Assembly: GCA_018263005.1 (NCBI GenBank) | Contig: JADFDH010000003.1 | Location: 62,001-126,000 of the forward strand | Origin: Methanobacterium sp. | GTDB lineage: Archaea; Methanobacteriota; Methanobacteria; Methanobacteriales; Methanobacteriaceae | DNA length: 64,000 nucleotides | Reading direction: 5' to 3' | Shown: piece after piece, positions 57,631-64,000 of the stretch | Numbering within the stretch: position 1 is the first letter of the stretch | Layout of the letters: the number at the start of each line of letters is the position of its first letter | Notes under the pieces: generated by a model | What the model was told of the DNA's origin: nothing | The model's input: only the letters and a program-made list of their open reading frames with translations | Database searches by the model: none | Position numbers and translations under genes: made by a program

Positions 57631-57707
57631 GAAGAAAATTGTTAAATAGATAAACCTTCAGACTAAAATTGTTAATTTAACAAAATATTCAGGAGTATTG
57701 CGATAAT

Positions 57708-58541
57708 ATGATTTCATTTAAAATTGCAGTCTGTCAGATGATGGTGAAGGATGATAAAGAGGCTAACCTAAAAAAGGCGGTGGATCTAATAAGAAAATCC
57801 TCTAGTGAAGGTGCTGATCTGGTTGTTCTTCCGGAGATGTTCAATTGTCCCTATGAAAATGAGAAATTCCCACTTTACGCTGAACATAGAGATGATAGTG
57901 TAACTTTAAGGACAGTTAAAGAGGCGGCCCGGGATTATGGGGTTTACTTGGTGGCTGGTTCTATTCCGGAATCTGAGGGGGATAAGATTTATAATACGAG
58001 TATTGTTTTTAATAGGGATGGTGATTTATTAGGCGCCCATCGTAAGTTGCATCTTTTTGATGTGGATGTTCCTGATGGGATCTGTTTCAAAGAATCGGAT
58101 ACTTTAAGCCCGGGGGATGATTTCACCATACTCGATACTGAACTGGGTAAGTTAGGCGTGGTTATCTGTTATGATATCCGTTTTGGAGAGTTGATTAGGC
58201 TGATGGCCCTGGAGGGTGTGGAGTTTCTGATAGTACCCGGAGCATTTAATATGACCACCGGCCCCGCTCACTGGGATTCTTTAATTCGGAGCAGGGCCAT
58301 TGAAAACCAGTTCTATGTGGTTGCTGCATCACCGGCAAGGGATTTAGATGCATCGTATGTGGCTTATGGACATTCTCTTATTGTTGATCCCTGGGGTGAG
58401 GTTCTCTCCCGGGCGGGTGCTGGGGAGGAGATTATATTCGCAGATTTAGAAGCAAAAAGGTTAGAGGACGTGCGGGGACAGATGCCTGTCTTCGGAAACC
58501 GCCGGACTGACCTGTATAGTATAAAAAAAGTAAAAAGGTGA
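57708..58541 (+). CDS. Nitrilase-family amidohydrolase (Nit2/omega-amidase-like)
   Basis: A 277-residue carbon-nitrogen hydrolase with the Glu-Lys-Cys triad: Glu in VVLPEMFNCPYE, Lys in HRKLHLFDVD, Cys in GVVICYDIRFGELIRLMALEG. Also present are FREVDTLSPG-like (FKESDTLSPGDD) and VVAASPARD. The region VDPWGEVLSRAGAGEEII is typical. The length and residues match the omega-amidase and Nit2 branch, which hydrolyses 2-oxoglutaramate or similar amides. Substrate not certain. A HEAT-repeat gene overlaps at its 3' side in the converging direction (one base apart). Confidence 0.9.
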   Translation: MISFKIAVCQMMVKDDKEANLKKAVDLIRKSSSEGADLVVLPEMFNCPYENEKFPLYAEHRDDSVTLRTVKEAARDYGVYLVAGSIPESEGDKIYNTSIVFNRDGDLLGAHRKLHLFDVDVPDGICFKESDTLSPGDDFTILDTELGKLGVVICYDIRFGELIRLMALEGVEFLIVPGAFNMTTGPAHWDSLIRSRAIENQFYVVAASPARDLDASYVAYGHSLIVDPWGEVLSRAGAGEEIIFADLEAKRLEDVRGQMPVFGNRRTDLYSIKKVKR

Positions 58542-58542
58542 A

Positions 58543-59109
58543 TTATTTCATTTTCTTCAATACTTTATTAGCCACCTTCTTATAGTCTTTATCTCCCCGT
58601 GCATTTCTTCGTGCTTTTTTTATAGGGTCCACTGCCTTTTCATCTCCAATATCTCCCAATGCCCGGGTGGCGGCTACTTTAACCCCGTAATCTTCATCTT
58701 CTAATAATTCTATTAGGGGTTCTACTGCCTCTTCATCACCTATATCTCCCAGGGATATGGCTGCGAATTTACGCACACCCCAGTCTTCATCTTTTAATGC
58801 CTGTATGAGACTACGGACCGCGCTGCTGTCCCCTATCTCCTTTAAGGCGTAGGTTGCGTAGCGGCGGGTGTTTCCTTCTTCGATCTTCAAAGCAGCTATC
58901 AGGGGGTCAACTGCTATATCCCCTATCTCACCTAAACTTTTGGCAACTTGCAGTCTTATTTCAGGATTATCATCATCCAAGGTGTTGATCAAAGCATTGA
59001 CACTGGTATCTTCTTTTATTTTTCCCAATGCTTGTACTGCTTCTATTCTTTGACTTTTATCATCGCTTTCTAAATTCTTGATGAGTGTTTCTGTTTCTGA
59101 TTGGTTCAT
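58543..59109 (-). CDS. HEAT-repeat protein
   Basis: About 188 residues made of five to six HEAT repeats of about 31 residues ([40 protein letters not shown]), the PBS-lyase-like type. Such solenoids are adaptors. The C terminus is basic ([19 protein letters not shown]). The ATG at 59109 is used; AGGTAATG is eight bases upstream of it. No link to neighbours seen. Confidence 0.85.
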   Translation of the reverse strand: MNQSETETLIKNLESDDKSQRIEAVQALGKIKEDTSVNALINTLDDDNPEIRLQVAKSLGEIGDIAVDPLIAALKIEEGNTRRYATYALKEIGDSSAVRSLIQALKDEDWGVRKFAAISLGDIGDEEAVEPLIELLEDEDYGVKVAATRALGDIGDEKAVDPIKKARRNARGDKDYKKVANKVLKKMK

Positions 59110-59358
59110 TTTCATTACCTAAATTAGATTTACATTTTGGGTCTTTATTTATTATAATAGAGTCCCCTATTAATAATGGGATTATATTGTTAATTGATGT
59201 TTTTTTTATTTTTTATATTTGATGTTATTAATGTTTAATTTGAGGGTTATCTAAGGGTTTTATTTCTATAGTAAATTATTAATTAATATAAAATAATATA
59301 CTGTATTAGTCTGTTTATAGCAGATTTAGGATGAATTTTTATTGGGGAAGTGTATTAT
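59110..59358. promoter_or_regulatory. Divergent AT-rich promoter region
   Basis: About 250 bases between the HEAT-repeat gene and the VOC/AHSA1 pair. Long T runs (59200-59215) and TATA-like TTAATATAAAATAATATAC (about 59281-59300). No gene. Confidence 0.4.
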
Positions 59359-59736
59359 ATGCCAAAAGTTGTTCATTTTGAGATACCTGTAGATGACCCG
59401 CAAAGAGCAATTAAATTCTATGAAAAAGTTTTCGGTTGGAATATCGATAAATGGGAGGGTGAATTTGATTACTGGCTGGTTGATGCAGGTGAAGATGATG
59501 AAACTGGTATTAACGGTGCTATTAAACCCAGAGAACTGGGTAGTGAAATTAGTAATTATATAAGCGTCCATTCATATGATGAATTTGCCCAGAAAATCAG
59601 CAGCGAGGGTGGGAAGATGCTTACCGATAAGATGACCGTTCCAGGCACAGGTTTTAACGGAGTCTTCCAGGATACTGAAGGAAATATTATGGGAATAATT
59701 GAGATTTTTCCCATGGACCAACAGGGTGAGTACTGA
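59359..59736 (+). CDS. VOC superfamily (glyoxalase-like) protein
   Basis: A 125-residue VOC protein opening [20 protein letters not shown] and closing [18 protein letters not shown]. It has the His and Glu at positions used by metal-dependent members. The GGGGAAGTG before the ATG at 59359 is the ribosome site; the GTG at 59350 is part of it. Its TGA shares one base with the ATG of the following AHSA1 gene, so the two are translated as a pair. Such pairs often handle small reactive or antibiotic-like molecules; here the substrate is unknown. Confidence 0.83.
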   Translation: MPKVVHFEIPVDDPQRAIKFYEKVFGWNIDKWEGEFDYWLVDAGEDDETGINGAIKPRELGSEISNYISVHSYDEFAQKISSEGGKMLTDKMTVPGTGFNGVFQDTEGNIMGIIEIFPMDQQGEY

Positions 59737-60233
59737 TGAGGGAGAAAGCTTCTATTATAACTGCCAAACCAGGGAAACAAGAAATATTCATTACAAGGGA
59801 GTTTAACGCTCCCCGGGAGGTTGTTTTTAAAGCTTTAACAGATCCTGAAATTTATGCAACGTGGATCGGACCTAGAGGGCTTAAGACCATTTTAGAAAAA
59901 TTCGAACCAGTTAATGGCGGATCTTGGCGATACATACAGAAAGACGCGGAGGGTAATGAATTCGCCTTTCATGGGGTTAATCATGAGGTTTTTTATCCGG
60001 AAAGGATTATAGGGACCTTTGAATTTGAAGGACTTCCAGAGAAGGGTCATGTGCTTCTGCAGACGTTGGAATTAGAAGAGTTGCCTGATAATCGGACCAG
60101 GATGAATGTGCAGTCAGTATTCCAGTCAGTGGAGGATCGTGATGGTATGTTGATGTCCGGTATGGAAGTGGGAGTGAATGACTCCTATGATCGTCTTGAT
60201 GAAATTTTGGAGAGGATGTTGAAAGAGGTATAA
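59736..60233 (+). CDS. AHSA1/START-like SRPBCC protein
   Basis: A 165-residue protein of the SRPBCC superfamily, closest to AHSA1-type proteins: [20 protein letters not shown], then [40 protein letters not shown], and the C-terminal helix [15 protein letters not shown]. The fold has a deep pocket for hydrophobic ligands. It overlaps the VOC gene by one base and no other gene lies in the transcript. No catalytic residues can be named. Confidence 0.86.
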   Translation: MREKASIITAKPGKQEIFITREFNAPREVVFKALTDPEIYATWIGPRGLKTILEKFEPVNGGSWRYIQKDAEGNEFAFHGVNHEVFYPERIIGTFEFEGLPEKGHVLLQTLELEELPDNRTRMNVQSVFQSVEDRDGMLMSGMEVGVNDSYDRLDEILERMLKEV

Positions 60234-60380
60234 GTAGGAATTATTATATTTACTAAAAAAAATTGTCCATTTAACTGTAAAAATTAGTTCGTCTAATATA
60301 AAACTTTATATATTATATTGATTTACCTTAATAAATAGCAAGATTTTTTTTTATATAAATTGAATTTAGGATTAGAATAT

Positions 60381-61121
60381 ATGGAATTTAACAAAATAGA
60401 TGATGTTTCAATCATAGATTTGGCCTTGAAAGTTAAAGATTATCTTATTATTTCTGATTTACACCTGGGCTATGAACAATCCCTCAATGCCGAGGGGATA
60501 ATGATACCCAGATTCCAGTATCCAAAGATAATAACCAGATTAAAAGAAATTCAACGAAGATCTTCTGTTAATAAAATAATTGTAAATGGGGATCTCAAAC
60601 ACGAGTTCGGTCAAATCACCAGACAAGAATGGAATGAAACAACCGAGTTTCTGGACTATCTTAAATCAAATTATGAAGAGATAATCTTGATTAAAGGTAA
60701 TCATGATAACTTCACTAAATTCATAAGTAAGAAAACCAATTTGGACGTGGAAGACAGTTTCAAAATAGGTGATTCACTAGTTCTTCACGGGGATAAAATA
60801 TTACCAGAATTAGATGATGAGGATGTTGAAAATTTAATTATAGGGCATGAGCATCCCTGTATTGGACTGCGCAATGGAGAAAGGGTGGAGAAGATAAAAT
60901 GTTATTTAACTGGAGAATATGGGAAATATAATTTGTTGGTTATGCCCTCCTTTAACTTCGTAACGGAAGGATCGGATATTCTCCAAAAAAAACCTCTATC
61001 ACCCTTCCTTAAAGAAATATCAACAGAAGAAATGGAAGTTTATGCGGTAGAGGATTTTGAAATTTTTGCTTTTGGAAAAATAAAGGACATAACCAGAGTG
61101 AAAGATAAATTCTATCCTTAA
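60381..61121 (+). CDS. Metallophosphoesterase adjacent to Lhr helicase
   Basis: About 246 residues of a calcineurin-like phosphoesterase. Metal motifs are DYLIISDLHLGYEQS (DxH), NKIIVNGDLKHEF (GD), ILIKGNHDN (GNHD), and GHEHP. The DLHLGYE signature with AEGIMIPR belongs to the MPE type that occurs next to Lhr-Core helicases. It may cut DNA or nucleotides in repair. The ATG at 60381 is preferred with AGGAT upstream; a TTG at 60360 is an alternative. 117 bases separate it from lhr on the same strand. Confidence 0.85.
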   Translation: MEFNKIDDVSIIDLALKVKDYLIISDLHLGYEQSLNAEGIMIPRFQYPKIITRLKEIQRRSSVNKIIVNGDLKHEFGQITRQEWNETTEFLDYLKSNYEEIILIKGNHDNFTKFISKKTNLDVEDSFKIGDSLVLHGDKILPELDDEDVENLIIGHEHPCIGLRNGERVEKIKCYLTGEYGKYNLLVMPSFNFVTEGSDILQKKPLSPFLKEISTEEMEVYAVEDFEIFAFGKIKDITRVKDKFYP

Positions 61122-61238
61122 AAAAAAGATTTTGTTTTATTAATATAACAGTTTATATTTTAAAAAAATAATTGAAACCAAATAAGTGTAAAAATTTAAA
61201 TAATTTAAATAAAATTCATAATAAAAAAAAAGAAACCC

Positions 61239-63818
61239 ATGATAGTTAAACAAGATAAGAACTACCAGGATGAAGATTTATATAAAATATTACATCCCTG
61301 GGTGAAAAAATGGTTTAAAAACCGTTTTGAAACCTTCACCGAGTCCCAGAGAAAATCCCTAATGGACATTCATCAGGGAAATAATATACTCATATCCTCA
61401 CCCACCGGATCAGGTAAAACCCTCACCGCCTTCCTATCCCTGATCAGCCAGTTAACCTACATGTCCCAGATGGACCAATTGGAAGATAAAGTTTACTGCA
61501 TCTACATCTCCCCCCTGAAAGCACTGGATAATGATATAGAGAAGAATCTGGAAGAACCACTGAAGGGAATAGAGGAAATAGCCGGTAAACCTCTGAGTAT
61601 TAGAAAAGCCGTGCGAACTGGGGACACCAGCAACTATGAAAGAACCAAGATGCTAAAAAACCCACCCCACATACTCATCACCACCCCAGAAACATTATCC
61701 ATCCTACTCGTTGCCCCAAAATTTCGTGAGAAACTATCCGGAGTGAAATATGTAATCGTAGACGAAATACATAGCCTGGCTGATAATAAACGGGGAGTGC
61801 ATATGAGCCTCACCCTGGAAAGACTGCAGAACCTGGCGGGTAACTTCACCAGGATAGGGTTAAGCGCTACAGTACATCCCCTGGAGAAGATGGCCAGTTT
61901 CCTGGTGGGATATGACAATGGACAGGTCCGTGATTGTAAAGTAGTGGATGTGAATTACCTTAAAAAATTAGATATAAAGGTCTTATGTCCTGTGGATGAT
62001 ATCGTAGAAGCAGACCCCGAGGAAACCAACGATGCACTGTATGATATGCTCTATAACCTGATAAAGGAACATAAAACCACCCTGATCTTCACCAACACCA
62101 GAAGCGGGACTGAAAGCGTGGTTTTCAACCTGAAACGAAGATTTCCAGAGGATTTTGATGAAACCAATATCATGGCCCATCACAGCTCACTCTCCAGGGA
62201 AATACGATTGGAAACTGAGGATAATCTCAAAGACGGTGCCTTAAAGGTAGTGGTGTCCTCCACTTCACTGGAACTGGGAATAGACATAGGATACATAGAC
62301 CTGGTGGTACTGGTAAGCTCTCCTAAATCAGTATCCCGTGCTCTACAACGCATAGGAAGGAGCGGACATCGTCTGCATGAGAAATCCAAGGGTCGGATCA
62401 TAGTTGTGGACCGTGATGATCTGGTGGAATGCTCACTCATCCTTAAAAACGCCCTGGAAGGAAAGATCGACCTTATAAACATACCCCATAATTGTCTGGA
62501 TGTTCTATCCCAACATATATATGGTATGGCCATAGAAAACCCATGGGATATAAATGAAGCTTATAAACTCATTACCAGCAGTTACCCCTACCATAAACTA
62601 AGTGAAAACGATTTTATAAGTGTTTTAAGCTACCTAGCAGGTGATTATACTAGGTTAGAGGATCGTTACGTGTATGCTAAGATCTGGGTTGATTATCATG
62701 AGAAGAGATTCGGTAAAAGGGGTAAACTGGCCCGGATGCTCTACTCCACCAATATAGGCACCATACCTGATCGCAGCGCAGCCCGGGTGAAATGCAATGG
62801 TCAGGTAGTTGGCCGTATAGAGGAGGATTTCATGGAAAAACTGCAGAAAGGAGATACCTTCGTACTGGGAGGTAATATCTACCGGTTCAACTACGCCCGA
62901 GGCATGACCGTGAACGTCACACCCTCCTCCGGACCTCCCACCATACCCTCCTGGTTCAGCGAGCAACTGCCCCTGGCATTTGATCTTGCCGTGGACATTC
63001 AGAGGTTCCGGGATATAATGGATAGCAAATTCCAGTACGGCCGCAGTAAAGAGGAGATCATGGAATTCATCCATGAATACATCTATGTAGATTATAACTC
63101 CGCCCATTCTATTTACCAGTACTTCCGGGAGCAATTCCTATTCGCCCAGGTTCCGGGTATGAAGAACTTGCTGGTGGAATTCTACACTGGATTCGGCGGT
63201 CGGAAGTTCGTGGTCTTCCACAGTCTATTCGGCCGTAGGGTGAATGATGCCCTTTCCCGGGCGGTGGCCTACCTAATCGCTAAGAAATACAGGAGAGATG
63301 TGATGATATCTGTCTCGGATAATGGTTTTTACCTGAGTAGTGATGGTAAGATCGGTGGTTTGGAAGCTTTCAAGGATTTAACTTCAGAGAACCTGGAGGA
63401 GATACTGGTTAAGGCTATTGATAAAACTGAAACCTTAGCTGGACGTTTCCGTCACTGCGCCGGCCGTTCCCTGATGATACTTAGAAGATACAAGGGGCAG
63501 GAGAAGAGCGTGTCCCGGCAGCAGGTTAAGGGTAAGATCCTCTTAAAATTCGTGAAAGACCTGGATGATAACTTCTCCATCCTCAAAGAAGCACGTCGTG
63601 AAGTGATGGAGGATTATATGGATGTTAAAAATGCTAAAAAAGTCTTAAAGCTCATTGAAGATGGTAAAATGGATGTTAAACAAATTAACACTAAAATACC
63701 AAGTCCATTCGCCTTCAACCTGGTGGCTCAGGGTTACCTGGACGTTTTAAAATATGAGGACAGGATAGAATTCATCAGGAGAATGCATCAGGCCGTGATT
63801 AATGAGATAGAAAGTTAA
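61239..63818 (+). CDS. lhr: Lhr-type ATP-dependent helicase
   Basis: An 859-residue superfamily 2 helicase of Lhr-Core size. N-terminal RecA domain: [12 protein letters not shown] (Walker A), [24 protein letters not shown] (Walker B, DEIH), LSATVHP. Second RecA domain: [42 protein letters not shown] winged-helix and C-terminal beta-barrel domain follow ([20 protein letters not shown]). The enzyme unwinds DNA or RNA-DNA duplexes in repair. It is complete and has about 180 bases to the window end. Confidence 0.94.
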   Translation: MIVKQDKNYQDEDLYKILHPWVKKWFKNRFETFTESQRKSLMDIHQGNNILISSPTGSGKTLTAFLSLISQLTYMSQMDQLEDKVYCIYISPLKALDNDIEKNLEEPLKGIEEIAGKPLSIRKAVRTGDTSNYERTKMLKNPPHILITTPETLSILLVAPKFREKLSGVKYVIVDEIHSLADNKRGVHMSLTLERLQNLAGNFTRIGLSATVHPLEKMASFLVGYDNGQVRDCKVVDVNYLKKLDIKVLCPVDDIVEADPEETNDALYDMLYNLIKEHKTTLIFTNTRSGTESVVFNLKRRFPEDFDETNIMAHHSSLSREIRLETEDNLKDGALKVVVSSTSLELGIDIGYIDLVVLVSSPKSVSRALQRIGRSGHRLHEKSKGRIIVVDRDDLVECSLILKNALEGKIDLINIPHNCLDVLSQHIYGMAIENPWDINEAYKLITSSYPYHKLSENDFISVLSYLAGDYTRLEDRYVYAKIWVDYHEKRFGKRGKLARMLYSTNIGTIPDRSAARVKCNGQVVGRIEEDFMEKLQKGDTFVLGGNIYRFNYARGMTVNVTPSSGPPTIPSWFSEQLPLAFDLAVDIQRFRDIMDSKFQYGRSKEEIMEFIHEYIYVDYNSAHSIYQYFREQFLFAQVPGMKNLLVEFYTGFGGRKFVVFHSLFGRRVNDALSRAVAYLIAKKYRRDVMISVSDNGFYLSSDGKIGGLEAFKDLTSENLEEILVKAIDKTETLAGRFRHCAGRSLMILRRYKGQEKSVSRQQVKGKILLKFVKDLDDNFSILKEARREVMEDYMDVKNAKKVLKLIEDGKMDVKQINTKIPSPFAFNLVAQGYLDVLKYEDRIEFIRRMHQAVINEIES

Positions 63819-63940
63819 GAATCTTAATTTCTAATTTTGTTGCAAATCCAGTTAACAAACAAGATAAAATAATATAATTTAACCTGAACTGTAATATAAC
63901 CCAATATTGATCAAATCAATAATAATATTTTTTTTAATAT

Positions 63941-64000
63941 CTTATCCAATCAGGCCCAATCTTATCCAATCAGGCCCAATCTTATCCAATCAGGCCCAAT
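63941..64000. repeat. 20-bp tandem repeat at the right edge
   Basis: Three perfect copies of CTTATCCAATCAGGCCCAAT at 63941-63960, 63961-63980 and 63981-64000, running out of the window. There are no spacers between copies. Confidence 0.85.

Noticed and set aside
63941..64000. Possible CRISPR start (three exact 20-bp units)
   Set aside because: The units abut directly; no spacer lies between them and no cas gene is seen.

Overview
The window (64 kb, AT-rich) reads as chromosomal DNA of a pseudomurein-walled methanogen, most likely a mesophilic member of the Methanobacteriales close to Methanobacterium. The basis is: pseudomurein-binding-type repeats in a secreted protein (40.8-43.1 kb), an archaellin-type class III signal peptide (55 kb), LL-diaminopimelate aminotransferase, GGTGA/GAGGTGA ribosome binding sites, archaeal TATA boxes with T-run terminators, and archaeal families such as NucS, TIGR00288 NYN proteins and Lhr helicase. 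I found no rRNA, tRNA, insertion sequence, prophage or CRISPR array.

Layout. 0-10.5 kb: the 3' end of glutamate dehydrogenase, a CopB-type metal ATPase, a cobalamin-type radical SAM protein coupled to a Cys-containing membrane protein, small membrane proteins, a TetR regulator with a candidate operator, a DUF1697 protein, and glutamate decarboxylase followed by a frameshifted membrane gene. 10.6-18.3 kb: a ferredoxin-tailed aldo/keto reductase, then an envelope block with a secreted clan-CD-like cysteine peptidase, a C39-like protein with Ser in place of the catalytic Cys, a membrane-anchored glutamine-amidotransferase-like (BPL_N) protein and a large sensor kinase. 18.5-20.4 kb: a Ku / LigD-type ligase pair (non-homologous end joining). 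20.7-36.2 kb: a roughly 1970-residue modular adhesin, an RNase J-like enzyme, five tandem paralogous secreted proteins sharing one C-terminal anchoring signal, dapL and a membrane-anchored trypsin-like protease. 36.3-48 kb: NYN protein, Hsp20, response regulator, methyltransferase, a secreted BPL_N-like protein carrying pseudomurein-binding repeats, coiled-coil proteins, a MinD-like ATPase and hisG. 48-64 kb: a surface protein, an HtpX-like protease, NucS, a second HisKA_2 kinase, an orphan class III pilin-like protein, a TIR-like (MTH538 type) protein, an alpha/beta hydrolase, a nitrilase-family amidase, a HEAT-repeat protein, VOC and AHSA1 proteins, and a metallophosphoesterase next to an Lhr helicase.

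Two themes link the genes. The first is the cell envelope: at least ten genes encode secreted or anchored proteins, several with recent internal duplications, and two of the largest appear to start at ATT codons. The second is DNA maintenance: Ku plus ligase, NucS, and Lhr plus phosphoesterase. The most novel signals to my eye are (a) the five-gene array with a covarying 5' leader RNA, (b) the two extracytoplasmic amidotransferase-like proteins, one joined to pseudomurein-binding repeats, beside an unusual pair of secreted peptidase-like proteins, and (c) the ATT starts.
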